NCBI GenBank assembly: GCA_963744935.1
Contig: CAVUVM010000004.1
Coordinates: 1,054,001-1,118,000, forward strand
DNA: 64,000 nucleotides
Origin: Bog-473 sp963744935
GTDB lineage: Bacteria; Actinomycetota; Acidimicrobiia; Acidimicrobiales; RAAP-2
Direction: 5' to 3'
A program made the translations under genes and the position numbers. The notes under the pieces are model-generated. The model was not told the DNA's origin. It saw only the letters and a list, made by a program, of their open reading frames with translations, and did not search any database. How positions within the stretch are numbered: position 1 is the first letter of the stretch; each line of letters starts with the position of its first letter. Positions 47,065 to 55,803 of the stretch are shown here, one piece after another.

Positions 47065-47830
47065 TCACGATTCGGAAATATGCGCGAAACGGTGACGAGA
47101 TCCATCGGGTGCCGCCGCGTCGGTTCCGGCCGCGACCAGGGCGGCAAACCGGTCAAAGACCAGGTCACGCCAAGGGCTCAGCGTCTCGAGCGAGGAGGTG
47201 GTGGCACTGCGGATGGCCAGCGCTCCTCCGGGCGCGCCGGCGGCGTCCGCGGCGAATACCCGCAGAAAGCTATCCACTGCCGCGGGCGTGACCTCCAGGT
47301 GGAACTGCAGACCCCAGGCCGCCTCGCCGACCCGGAAGGCCTGGTTGGGATAACGGTCGCTCGCAGCGAGGTGCGCCGCGCGGAGGAAGGTCGAAGGTGT
47401 CGCCGTGCCAGTGGAGCACGGGAAGGTGCTCCGGAAGCCCGGCGAGAAGGTCGTCATCGACGCCAGCGGGTCTCAGATCGACCACGGACCAACCGATCTC
47501 GGGTCCGTCCGCCCCCGGGTAGACGGACCCACCAGCCGCGAGCGCGAGAAGTTGCGCACCGAGACAGACGCCCAGCGTCGGGACCGCACCCACCAACGCG
47601 CGGTCGAGCAGCGCGATCTCGTCGCGCCGGGTGGCGAAGCCCCCGTCCGAGCAGGCCGACATCGGACCGCCCATGACGACGATGCCGTCGTGGCCCGCCG
47701 AGTCGGGAGGCAGCGGTTCACCGGCGAAGACACGTCGCACATCGACACGGACACCGGCGCGCAGAAGCGCGGCGCTGATCGCCCACGGGGGCTCGGCCTC
47801 CACGTGCTGAACCACAAGACAACTCGTCAT
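47065..47830 (-). CDS. Class I glutamine amidotransferase, apparent frameshift
   Basis: The N-terminal part has IVVMGGPMSACSD, then TLGVCLGAQLLALAAGG with the nucleophile cysteine, and VLHWHGDTFDLP. The C-terminal part (AAWGLQFHLEVTP) carries the catalytic His and Glu and is in a different frame. Removing one base between 47372 and 47390 gives a continuous 254-residue protein with a full Cys-His-Glu triad, similar to GMP-synthase-like GATase1 proteins of actinobacteria. The start is ATG 47830 or 47842; neither has a strong ribosome binding site. It lies 51 bp upstream of the XRE-cupin gene on the same strand and may be part of that operon. It may hydrolyse a gamma-glutamyl conjugate, by analogy with PuuD; that is inference. 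Confidence 0.8.
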
Positions 47831-47985
47831 GGTGCCGGACATGGAGCGTGCGCGAGGGCGACTCGCATGCCCAACCCTCCCTTCGGGCGTCGGGCGTGTG
47901 GGGCACACGATAGTTGCCCGCGACGCGTGCGGTCTGCGTTAACATTCTCGAAACACCGCCCCGGTGGCCGATCCGGAGTGTCCGA

Positions 47986-48477
47986 ATGTTCGAACGAATA
48001 CTGCTGGCCCTCGACGACTCTCCCGCCGGCGAGACGGCAACCGTCTTTGCCGGCGCTCTGGCGGGACGCGCCGGCGCGTCGGTGCACGTCCTTCATGTCA
48101 ATGAGCGCCTGGTGGGCGGTTCCGGCGTCACCCTGCGTTCCCGCACGGAGGCCACCGACCTCGTGACCGGCGCCGTGCGCCAACTCGCCGACGCCGGCGT
48201 GCGCGCCGGTGGCTCGGTGTGCGTGTCGTCCTACCGCCACGTGGCCGACCGCATCGTGGCGACCGCAGGCGAGCATTCGGCTGGCGCCATCGTGCTCGGG
48301 TCCAACCGCAACCGGAGGATCGGCCGCCTCTTCTCGACCAGGGTCCGCGAGCGCACCACCCGCCTGACCTCGCTCCCCGTTCTGACTGCGCCGGCGCCGC
48401 TCACGGTCACCCGGCTGGACGGGTCACGGGCGTGGCTGAGCGATCTCGACCGAGCCCTCGACTCGATCCTCGGGTAA
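47986..48477 (+). CDS. Universal stress protein (UspA) family
   Basis: The protein has 163 residues from the ATG at 47986, preceded by GGAG. RILLALDDSPAGE is the first strand and loop. VLGSNRNRRIGRLFSTRVRERTTRLTSLPVL resembles the ATP-binding GS.....G....GS...V....PV motif, but with several residues changed (the usual second GS is ST), so nucleotide binding is uncertain. It is a single-domain cytoplasmic protein. It stands alone between the amidotransferase (divergent) and the copper monooxygenase. Confidence 0.85.
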   Translation: MFERILLALDDSPAGETATVFAGALAGRAGASVHVLHVNERLVGGSGVTLRSRTEATDLVTGAVRQLADAGVRAGGSVCVSSYRHVADRIVATAGEHSAGAIVLGSNRNRRIGRLFSTRVRERTTRLTSLPVLTAPAPLTVTRLDGSRAWLSDLDRALDSILG

Positions 48478-48564
48478 TCACGGTTGGCACGCCGTCCCGC
48501 CCGGTTCCGTCCTCGGGTGCGACCTGAACCGCCAGGGGGCGCGATCAAGCGGTAGCCTCACGCC

Positions 48565-49755
48565 GTGAGCGAGAAGCGATCGTGGGCTCTGGTGGTGCCG
48601 CGGACGCTTGCGACGCTGATCATGGTCAGCGTCGCCCTCATGAGCGTGAATACGGCTGCCGGCGCATCAAATGCGCAACCCAGCCCGAAGACGACCACGA
48701 TCGACCTGCAGGCACCAGCCGCGTACACGCCGAAGGCACCACCGGGTGGAGGCACCGACGACTATCACTGCACCCTGCTCAATCCGCACCTGACGCACGA
48801 CGCGTTCATCACCGCCATTGACTTCCAGCCCAACAGTCCCGAAGTGCACCACGAGATCACCTACGCCGTGCCCCCGGATCTGGCGGCGGCGGCCGAGGCA
48901 CAGAACGACGGCGGCAAGGGATGGACCTGCTTTGGGGAGTCGGGGCTCAATTCGGGCGGAGCCGGACGCTCGCTGAACGGAGGTACCCCTTGGCTCACCG
49001 CGTGGGGACCCGGGCACAACATCTCAAAGGAACCAACCGGGACGGGCGCGCCGATGCCCGCGGGCACCCTCGTGATCATGCAAGAGCACTACAACATGCT
49101 GGTGGGCGACAAGCCGGTCCGCTCCAAGCTGACGCTCACCACCGTGCCGGCCAGCACGCCTCTCCGCCCCCTGCGCCTCGACATCGTGGCGGCCCCGCCG
49201 GACGTTCCGTGCGCACCGGGGGTCACGGGTCCTATGTGCAACCGGGCCGCCGAACTGGCCAGCGTCGGTCAGCGTTTTGGGATGGGACAAGAGGACTTGG
49301 TCAACGGGCTGGAGTCACTCTGCGGCAGGAGCCCCTCGGACCCGCCCGCCGGGGATACCACGACGTGCACCTGGCCGATGTACACCTCGGGCAACATCGT
49401 CGAGCTCGCGCCGCACATGCACCTACTCGGGGTGGGCATGAAATTTGTCTTGAACCCCGGCAAGCCCACGCAGCAGACGCTGCTCAACGTGACGGACTAC
49501 GACTTCCACTACCAACACGGCTATGTGCTGTCGAAGCCCGTCCCGATCACACCGGGTGACACGATCGGGATCACGTGCACCTACAACCCGCAGCTCCAAC
49601 AGGAGCTGCCTCTCTTGCGCCAGGTTCCGCCGCACTTCGTGACCTGGGGAGACGGCTCGACCGACGAGATGTGCCTCGGTCTGATCTTCACGACCCCGCC
49701 GACCACTGAGGCCGAATCGGTCGCGTTGTCGCATGCGTTCTCTCCCTCGGTCTGA
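48565..49755 (+). CDS. Secreted copper type II monooxygenase (PHM/DBH-like)
   Basis: The protein has 396 residues from the GTG at 48565. A signal peptide ends near NTAAGASNA. The copper ligands of peptidylglycine/dopamine monooxygenases are all in order: His-His at 95-96 (EVHHEITY), His 175 (QEHYN), His-x-His at 284/286 (PHMHLLG) and Met 369 (STDEMCLG). This covers both the CuH and CuM sites. DDYHCTLLNP near the N-terminus matches the start of the family's first domain. In animals these enzymes hydroxylate peptides or amines with ascorbate; bacterial members are little studied. It sits just before redox and copper genes and would need copper supplied outside the cell. Confidence 0.83.
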   Translation: MSEKRSWALVVPRTLATLIMVSVALMSVNTAAGASNAQPSPKTTTIDLQAPAAYTPKAPPGGGTDDYHCTLLNPHLTHDAFITAIDFQPNSPEVHHEITYAVPPDLAAAAEAQNDGGKGWTCFGESGLNSGGAGRSLNGGTPWLTAWGPGHNISKEPTGTGAPMPAGTLVIMQEHYNMLVGDKPVRSKLTLTTVPASTPLRPLRLDIVAAPPDVPCAPGVTGPMCNRAAELASVGQRFGMGQEDLVNGLESLCGRSPSDPPAGDTTTCTWPMYTSGNIVELAPHMHLLGVGMKFVLNPGKPTQQTLLNVTDYDFHYQHGYVLSKPVPITPGDTIGITCTYNPQLQQELPLLRQVPPHFVTWGDGSTDEMCLGLIFTTPPTTEAESVALSHAFSPSV

Positions 49756-49866
49756 TCTGGCCAGTCGCGTTCACTGAGCTCGAACCGCTCATGGACCCGG
49801 TCAGCTCTGAGCACTTCTGGCACCGCGTCGCGCGGCACCGTCACATGAATGCGGGACGACCGGTCC

Positions 49867-50406
49867 TCAGTCGCCGTCCCAGCAGCCCAAGATGAGGTCG
49901 GCAACCGTATAGGCCACGTCCGTTGGTCCCGTCGGCGGGCGGCCGAATTGGGGCGGCAATCCCGAGATGTTCACCAGCAGGACCTTCCAGTCCTTGCGTA
50001 CCACAACGTCGCCGCCGGAGGTGCGGAAGGCGCCCTGGCCCAGGTTGTCCAGCGTCTGGGTCTTGCCCATCTGCGTCCCCAGACTGCGGAAGTAGGTGAG
50101 GGTCTGGGACCAGCTCGAGAGCTCCTTCACCGACAACGTGAACGACCCGTTCGGGTAGCCGTAGCGGCAGGAGTACTTGTGGTCGACCCACGTCGGGTCG
50201 CTCACCGTGGCCTTGACCCCGAGGACCTCGTTGATCTCGCGTTGGGCCTTGGGCCGGCAGACCATGACGGCGATCAGGGAGGGGTGCCGGCCGGCCGGCA
50301 GCGGCCGTTGGGCCACCGTGGCGGTGGCCGAAGGGCTCCCTAACCCGCACACCGACACCAGAAGCATGAGCGGCGCGAGAGCGATGATCGTCATCGACCG
50401 ACGCAC
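49867..50406 (-). CDS. Secreted protein of unknown family, paralog of the gene at 57821
   Basis: The protein has 179 residues. A signal peptide (SMTIIALAPLMLLVSVCGLGS) is followed by a mature domain. Its core (PLPAGRHPSLIAVMVC, DPTWVDHKYSC, LSVKELSSWSQ, YFRSLGTQMG, VVRKDWKVLLVNISGLPPQFGRPP, ILGCWDGD) matches the protein at 57821-58378 along its whole length. Three cysteines are conserved between the two. No known family is recognised. Start codons 50406 (GTG) and 50394 (ATG) are both possible. It is divergent from the lipoprotein gene at 50500. Confidence 0.75.
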   Translation of the reverse strand: MRRSMTIIALAPLMLLVSVCGLGSPSATATVAQRPLPAGRHPSLIAVMVCRPKAQREINEVLGVKATVSDPTWVDHKYSCRYGYPNGSFTLSVKELSSWSQTLTYFRSLGTQMGKTQTLDNLGQGAFRTSGGDVVVRKDWKVLLVNISGLPPQFGRPPTGPTDVAYTVADLILGCWDGD

Positions 50407-50499
50407 GCGGGTGAGGGTAGCAGTGGTTCTTTGGCGTTGAGGGGGCGGGTGCGGTCGCACCAGCTATCTTTTGACGCCGCGCGGCGCGGACGGAGGACC

Positions 50500-51096
50500 A
50501 TGCGGACGATCAGATGGGCCACGACAGTGAGGGGATCGAGGTGGCCGGCGTTCCTGGTGCTCACTGCGGTCGGCGTTCTCGCCACGGCGTGTGGCTCGGG
50601 AGGCGGCAGTGCGGCTCCGCCCACCACCAGCCACACGAACAACAGCAGCGGGGGCGCCGGCGCCACCACCACAACTGCCTCGGGCGGTGAGGAGGCCCCT
50701 GCGGGAACACCCGCCTACTACGAGGTCAAGACGGGCGCCGTGTCCGGCCTCGGGACGGTCCTGGTCAATGGACAGGGCCTCACCCTCTACATGTTCGTGC
50801 CCGACGATCAGCGGGGGCACTCGACCTGTTACAACGCCTGCGCCTCAGCCTGGCCGCCGCTCCGGCTGCCGACCGGGGTGACCGAGCCGGTGGCGGGTGG
50901 CCAGGCCGAACCCGCGCTTCTCGGAACGACGACCCGAAGGGACGGCGGTCAGCAGGTCACCTACAACGGCTGGCCGCTCTATCTCTGGGCGAGCGACACC
51001 GAGCCCGGCCAGGCCACTGGGCAAGGACTCGACAGTCTGGGCGGGTACTGGTACGTGCTCTCGCCCAAGGGCCAGGTCATCAGAGCAAAGCACTAG
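50500..51096 (+). CDS. Secreted lipoprotein with Lipoprotein_15 (COG4315) repeats
   Basis: The protein has 198 residues. GGAGGA precedes the ATG at 50500. The signal peptide ends in a lipobox LATAC, so the cysteine at ~31 is the lipidated N-terminus. A Ser/Thr/Gly-rich linker follows. The domain has two copies of the COG4315 motif: LVNGQGLTLYMFVPDDQRGHSTCYNACASAWPPL and VTYNGWPLYLWASDTEPGQATGQGL....YWYVL. The family is secreted and of unknown function, often near redox or metal genes in acid- and metal-tolerant bacteria. Confidence 0.85.
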   Translation: MRTIRWATTVRGSRWPAFLVLTAVGVLATACGSGGGSAAPPTTSHTNNSSGGAGATTTTASGGEEAPAGTPAYYEVKTGAVSGLGTVLVNGQGLTLYMFVPDDQRGHSTCYNACASAWPPLRLPTGVTEPVAGGQAEPALLGTTTRRDGGQQVTYNGWPLYLWASDTEPGQATGQGLDSLGGYWYVLSPKGQVIRAKH

Positions 51097-51158
51097 CGCA
51101 TACCGATCGAGGTACGGCGGTCGGGGTTTCCGTGGTGGGGCGCCATGTCGTCGGGCGT

Positions 51159-51620
51159 TCACGGGTCGAGAGCGACCGGAACGGGATAGGAAGACGTGGC
51201 GAAAACGGTCGTCCCGAAGAGGACCAGCGTGAGCACGTGCACGGAAGTGCACCACAGGCATATGGCGTCGATGGCGAAGAGCTCGGCGTAGAGGAGGTAC
51301 AGGACCGTGCCGAGCCCGACGACCGCCCAGGCCAGCCGACCGATCCGGACAGCCGGCTCGCGCCGACGCCACATGGGTGGCAGCTGCAGGACCAGCATGA
51401 CGGCGAAGAACACGAGGCCGAGCACGGCCACCGGCACGCCGGCCACCGCAGAGTACGAGCTGGTGGTGACCTTTAGACAGTTGACGATCCCGTTGTCCGA
51501 GCAGGCCAGCGTGCTCGAAGACGTGAAGTGCTCGTACGTGAGGTAGATGGAAACACCGAGCCCGAGCACGCTGACGGCGGTCCCGACCACCGCGGGCCAC
51601 CGGGGCATGTCCTCATCCAC
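51159..51620 (-). CDS. Vitamin K epoxide reductase (VKOR) family membrane protein
   Basis: The protein has 153 residues and four transmembrane helices. The periplasmic cysteine pair is in ACSDNGIVNCLKV, the conserved serine region is in TTSSYSAVAGVPVAVLGL, and the quinone-side active pair is CLWC at about residues 122-125. VKOR proteins reoxidise thioredoxin-like disulfide donors using quinone. Its start overlaps the end of the upstream DUF929 thioredoxin-like gene by 8 bp, making a disulfide-forming pair. Confidence 0.9.
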   Translation of the reverse strand: MDEDMPRWPAVVGTAVSVLGLGVSIYLTYEHFTSSSTLACSDNGIVNCLKVTTSSYSAVAGVPVAVLGLVFFAVMLVLQLPPMWRRREPAVRIGRLAWAVVGLGTVLYLLYAELFAIDAICLWCTSVHVLTLVLFGTTVFATSSYPVPVALDP

Positions 51621-52542
51621 TGTGCACCGCGGAGCAGACGGCGACGGGCTGCTGACCGGAAAGCGAACCGCAGATCGTCGAAATCAACTGGGCGGCACTG
51701 GCGTCGATGTCCGCCCCGATCGCGGTCGAGTTCTCGCCCACCTGAGCTGCCACGGTGGAGAAGGGCAGCCCCTGCAGCGGGGTGAACAGGTATTGGGCCG
51801 AGGGGAGCACTTCCTTCCCAGCGAAGTCGACGAATGGGAACGAGCCGCCATTGGCGTCCTGCCACAGCGTGAGCTGGGCCTCCGTCGGCGTCTGCAGGGG
51901 CGCGTAGCCGTCTCCCTGCGGCTTGTTCGTATCGACCTCCACCGGCGTGAACGTGAAGTAAGGACTCGTGTACGTCGTGCCGTAGAAGGTCAGGGTGGGG
52001 ACGTCGCCATCCTCGTTGGCCGAGTGGATGCGACCCGGCTGGGGGCTGAACGTGCCGAACTTGGACAGCGCGACGTAGAGAGCCCACCGCTCGGCCGCGC
52101 AGTGCGGGCAGAACTCGGCGCCGATGAACAGCATCTCGGGCTTGCCGTTCGCCCTCAGCGGCGCCTCGTTGACCGATTGCGGCGTGGTGACGATGCCGCT
52201 GGTCGGCGCCGCGGCGAGGGTCGAGATCGGAACCGACTGGAGCTTGGCCAGCGTGGCCGCCGGAATCGGGGTGCCCGCGGGAGGCGATGCCTGGTCGACG
52301 GTGCCAGAGCCCGAGCCACCTCCGGCGACCTTGACGATCACGAGCACGCCAACGATGACGACCACCAGCGCGATGGAGAAGATTGCGTATGTCCGCGTCC
52401 GAGCCCGGCGCTCGTGTCGTGCGGCCTCCTGCTTGGCCGCTTGACGCGCGGCGAAGCGCTGCCTGGACGCTGACTTCTTGGCGGGTGTGGATGCTTTGCC
52501 TTTCTGTGACTGCGTTGGTCGTTGGGGACGATCGTTCGGCAT
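51613..52542 (-). CDS. DUF929 membrane-anchored thioredoxin-like protein
   Basis: The protein has 309 residues. A basic, Ala/Gln-rich cytoplasmic N-terminus is followed by a membrane helix (TYAIFSIALVVVIVGVLVIVKVAG, ~50-73). The outer domain has MLFIGAEFCPHCAAERWALYVAL, a thioredoxin-like CPHC active site, and FPFVDFAGKEV with a likely cis-proline region. This is the actinobacterial DUF929 family. Together with the overlapping VKOR gene it probably catalyses disulfide formation in exported proteins, matching the cysteine-paired secreted proteins encoded elsewhere in the window. Confidence 0.87.
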   Translation of the reverse strand: MPNDRPQRPTQSQKGKASTPAKKSASRQRFAARQAAKQEAARHERRARTRTYAIFSIALVVVIVGVLVIVKVAGGGSGSGTVDQASPPAGTPIPAATLAKLQSVPISTLAAAPTSGIVTTPQSVNEAPLRANGKPEMLFIGAEFCPHCAAERWALYVALSKFGTFSPQPGRIHSANEDGDVPTLTFYGTTYTSPYFTFTPVEVDTNKPQGDGYAPLQTPTEAQLTLWQDANGGSFPFVDFAGKEVLPSAQYLFTPLQGLPFSTVAAQVGENSTAIGADIDASAAQLISTICGSLSGQQPVAVCSAVHSG

Positions 52543-52676
52543 GACTGGTCTCCGGATTCTCTATGAGCAACACGCGGGTGGTCAGCTGAGCACGACCACG
52601 CGCCGTCGGCGATGTTGGGGCGGGCGTGCTCGGTGCACGCGCTCTAAGGACAGCGGCGCGTGGGCCGGCGGCGGGC

Positions 52677-53036
52677 TTAGCTGGAGAGAAGGTGCTGGGG
52701 CGGCCGGAGCAGCCGTGAACGTGAGCCCGCCGGCAGGGCGACCGCTGCCGGGCGCAGGCGGCGGACGGAGCAGAGCGCGAGGAGGACCAAGATGCCGGCG
52801 GCGACAGTGCCGGCCAGCGTCAGGGTGGGGACTGCCCACGAGGACGACGGCGACCCACGGTTGCACGACACCGCGGCACACTCGCTGCCCGACGGAACCG
52901 GTGCCGGTGCCGCCGCCGTCACGATGGCGGCGCTGCCCGACGCCCGTGCCGGCTGGGAAAGCATGGGGCCTGGCACCAGGCAGCTCACGGCCAAGGCCGC
53001 AAGGGTCACCAGGAGCGAGGGCCACCTCGATGCCAC
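52677..53036 (-). CDS. Small secreted/membrane protein of unknown function
   Basis: The protein has 119 residues: a signal peptide (MASRWPSLLVTLAALAVSCLVPG), a short outer segment rich in Ala, Pro and Ser with two cysteines (SECAAVSC), a membrane helix (VPTLTLAGTVAAGILVLLALC) and a basic cytoplasmic tail. No family is recognised. The two hydrophobic segments in a sensible order support a real gene. It lies upstream of the DUF929-VKOR pair on the same strand, 134 bp away. Confidence 0.6.
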   Translation of the reverse strand: MASRWPSLLVTLAALAVSCLVPGPMLSQPARASGSAAIVTAAAPAPVPSGSECAAVSCNRGSPSSSWAVPTLTLAGTVAAGILVLLALCSVRRLRPAAVALPAGSRSRLLRPPQHLLSS

Positions 53037-53354
53037 GATGGGAGGCTAGACCTCGTGCGGCGCGGCCGGTACCCGCGCCGAGTAGCGATGATACGAAGGT
53101 CGACATCTGATGCTCACACCGGTTTTCACGCGTGCGCTGTCCCCTCACCGTACGGGGTCGTAGTCTCGCTGCGATAGGTGGCTTTCTCGGCCTCGGCAAG
53201 GAGTTCTCTGTTCGGATTCGTCGCCATAGTGGGATGGGAAGCTGCGCACCGGGTTCAGGATGAGCATGCCTACTACGCTTTGTAGTATATGGAAGAAATG
53301 GCCAGGCCGATGGCTGTCTTCGCGCGCCAGTGAATCAGTCGACCTGTCAGACCC
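53037..53354. other. Promoter region of the first copper ATPase gene
   Basis: A 318-bp divergent gap between the small membrane protein and the first copper ATPase. It holds the TACTAC/GTAGTA operator at 53270-53287 and no recognisable gene. Confidence 0.6.
53270..53287 (+). promoter_or_regulatory. BlaI/CopY-type operator upstream of copper ATPase 1
   Basis: TACTAC and GTAGTA arms separated by six bases (GCTTTT), 67 bp before the GTG at 53355. BlaI/MecI/CopY repressors bind TAC(T)AC.../...GTAGTA-type dyads. The other boxes in this island have a five-base spacer, so this one has one extra base. Confidence 0.75.
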
Positions 53355-55694
53355 GTGGGGTGCTCGTTGACCGCCACTGACCTGGCCGTCCCCACGTCGG
53401 GCACCGAGGTATCCCTCTCAATCGGTGGGATGACCTGTGGCGCGTGCGTGGCCCGGATCGAAAACAAACTCAACGCGCTCGATGGCGTCGAGGCGCGGGT
53501 CAACTTGGCGTCAGAACGAGCCAGAGTACGAATCCCGCCAGGGACGTCCCCCGCAGTCGTCATCGAGCGAATTGAATCAGCCGGCTTCACAGCGGAGATC
53601 GTCGATGACCTCGTCTCTCCCGACGTCGGTGCTGAGGCTGACCGCCGAGTGCGCTACCTCGGGAGGCGGCTCGTCGTGGCGGGTCTTCTGTTCATGCCTC
53701 TCGGCGATGCCTCCATCGCTTTTTGGATCGTGCCGTCGCTGCGCTTCCCCGGTTGGCAATGGATCCTGCTCGCCGTGGCTGCACCGATTCTGACGTGGTG
53801 CGCCTGGCCTTTCTACAAAGCGGCGATCAGAAGCGCCCGACATGGGATCGCCACCATGGACACCCTGGTGTCGATGGGTATCGTGGCCGCCACCGCCTGG
53901 TCGATCTATGCGATGTTCTATCGCGATACGAGCGACGTCGCTCGATCGTTTCGCTACGTGCTGGATCACCAAACGAGCGGGGCTATCTATCTCGATGTGG
54001 CAGCCGGCGTGACCACCTTCCTTCTTGCCGGCAGGTACTTCGAGGCCCTCAGTAAACGGAGGAGCGGCAACGCCCTGCGTGCTCTCTCCGCGGTCGGCGC
54101 CAAGGATGTCGCGGTGCTCGACGACGACGGAACCGAACAGCGCCGCCCGATTGCCTCACTCTGCAAGGGAGATCGGTTCGTGGTTCGACCCGGAGAGACC
54201 GTCGCCACCGACGGAGAAGTCATCTTCGGGCAGTCGGCTATCGACCGCAGCGCGATGACCGGTGAGTCGATGCCAGCCGACGTAACGGTCGGTGACACGG
54301 TCCTGGGAGGCACCGTGTCTGTGGGAGGGCGGCTCGTGGTGCGCGCCACGAGGCTGGGAGCGGACACGCACCTGGCTCATATGCTCCGGTTGGTCGAGGA
54401 CGCACAGAATCAGAAGGCCAACGTGCAACGATTGGCAGACCGAATCGCTGGCGTTTTCGTGCCGGCTGTGATCGGCATCGCACTCGTCACACTGGCTGGC
54501 TGGTTGCTTGTCGGCGGAACGAACGAGGAAGCGTTCAGCGCAGCGCTGTCCGTCCTGATCATTGCCTGTCCGTGTGCGCTGGGGCTGGCTACTCCCACTG
54601 CGCTGATGGTGGCCTCCGGTGAGGGGGCACGGTTGGGCATCTTTTTCAAGGGTTACCAGGCACTCGAGGAGTCGCAGGAGATCGACACGGTGCTCCTCGA
54701 CAAGACGGGGACCGTGACGGAGGGTGCGACGGTCGTCGAACACGTCAGTGGTGTAGATGGAGTCACGAGCCAAGACCTGCTGCGGTGGGCCGGATCGCTC
54801 GAACTGGCGTCGGAACACCTCGTGGCCAAGGCGGTCGTTCAGCGGGCGCGGAATGACGGGGTCGACTTGGTCATGGTGACGGATTTCGAAGCACTCGCCG
54901 GTCTGGGGGCACGTGGGACCCTTGATATGCACGAAGTCAAGGTGGGGCGACGCGAGCTCTTCTCGGATCACACCCTCTCGGCGATGCCCGACTCGCTGAC
55001 ATCGCAGTGCGCGGCATGGGAAAGCGAAGGACGGACAGTGGTGCTCGTTGGCCGAGATGGGATCATGGTCGGTGCATTTGCTGTCAGCGACAAGGTGCGA
55101 TCGACTGCGTTCTCCGCCGTACGCGACCTAAAAGCCCTCGGTTTGCGCTGCATCCTCCTGACCGGAGACCACGAGGCGGCAGCGCGCACCGTTGGAACAT
55201 CGATCGGAGCCGATGACGTGATCGCGGCAGCCTTGCCCGCGGACAAGGTTGCCGCGATCAAGCAACTCCAACAGGAGGGTCATCGCGTTGCGATGGTGGG
55301 TGACGGCATCAACGACGGTCCGGCCCTGGCATCCGCCAACCTCGGCCTCGCTGTGGGCTCCGGCACCGATGTCGCCATGGAATCGGCCGACCTCATCATC
55401 ATGCGCGACAACCTGACCGCGGTTCCGACGGCAATCACGCTGGCTCGACGCACGTATCTCACTATCCGGACCAATCTGCTCTGGGCGTTTTGCTACAACG
55501 TGATCGCCATTCCCCTTGCCGCATTGGGGTTCCTCAATCCGCTGATCGCCGGGGCCGCCATGGCACTCTCGTCCGGGTGTGTGGTGTGGAACAGCTCGCG
55601 GCTGCGTCACTTCTCGAGCGATGTCAAGCGGCAAGCCGGGCGAGGAGCCAGCCCACGCACCGCTCTGCGCGTAGCGACCCTCACGTCCCGATAG
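53355..55694 (+). CDS. copA: P1B-type copper-transporting ATPase (CopA-like) with altered SEHP motif
   Basis: The protein has 779 residues. One N-terminal heavy-metal domain with GMTCGAC (residues 25-31) precedes eight predicted helices. Key motifs are TGES (actuator), CPC in IIACPCALGLATP (~403), DKTGT phosphorylation site (~448) and GDGIND (~650), all intact. The nucleotide-domain motif SEHP reads SEHL (residue ~486): the ATP-binding histidine is kept but the proline is replaced. The C-terminal helix has NVIAIPLAALGFLNP and MALSSGCVVWNSSRL, the usual copper-site Tyr/Asn/Met/Ser residues. It exports Cu(I) from the cytoplasm. The GTG at 53355 is chosen; TTG 53367 is possible. An operator lies upstream, and the Met-rich membrane gene follows with its own box. 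Confidence 0.92.
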   Translation: MGCSLTATDLAVPTSGTEVSLSIGGMTCGACVARIENKLNALDGVEARVNLASERARVRIPPGTSPAVVIERIESAGFTAEIVDDLVSPDVGAEADRRVRYLGRRLVVAGLLFMPLGDASIAFWIVPSLRFPGWQWILLAVAAPILTWCAWPFYKAAIRSARHGIATMDTLVSMGIVAATAWSIYAMFYRDTSDVARSFRYVLDHQTSGAIYLDVAAGVTTFLLAGRYFEALSKRRSGNALRALSAVGAKDVAVLDDDGTEQRRPIASLCKGDRFVVRPGETVATDGEVIFGQSAIDRSAMTGESMPADVTVGDTVLGGTVSVGGRLVVRATRLGADTHLAHMLRLVEDAQNQKANVQRLADRIAGVFVPAVIGIALVTLAGWLLVGGTNEEAFSAALSVLIIACPCALGLATPTALMVASGEGARLGIFFKGYQALEESQEIDTVLLDKTGTVTEGATVVEHVSGVDGVTSQDLLRWAGSLELASEHLVAKAVVQRARNDGVDLVMVTDFEALAGLGARGTLDMHEVKVGRRELFSDHTLSAMPDSLTSQCAAWESEGRTVVLVGRDGIMVGAFAVSDKVRSTAFSAVRDLKALGLRCILLTGDHEAAARTVGTSIGADDVIAAALPADKVAAIKQLQQEGHRVAMVGDGINDGPALASANLGLAVGSGTDVAMESADLIIMRDNLTAVPTAITLARRTYLTIRTNLLWAFCYNVIAIPLAALGFLNPLIAGAAMALSSGCVVWNSSRLRHFSSDVKRQAGRGASPRTALRVATLTSR

Positions 55695-55771
55695 AAGCGC
55701 AGATTCATGCCGGTGAGGGCGATGAACACGAGCTGCCTGTTTTGCTTTCACCGCGTGTCAGCCGATCTGAA

Positions 55772-55788
55772 TTCTACCTGCTGTAGTA
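55772..55788 (+). promoter_or_regulatory. BlaI/CopY-type operator upstream of the Met-rich membrane protein
   Basis: TTCTAC-CTGCT-GTAGTA, a 6-5-6 dyad differing from the ideal TACTAC/GTAGTA at one position. It ends 15 bp before the ATG at 55804 and overlaps the ribosome binding region (AGAAAGG). This suggests the gene has its own promoter besides read-through from the copper ATPase. Confidence 0.65.
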
Positions 55789-55803
55789 GTAGAAAGGTGC
55801 CCC

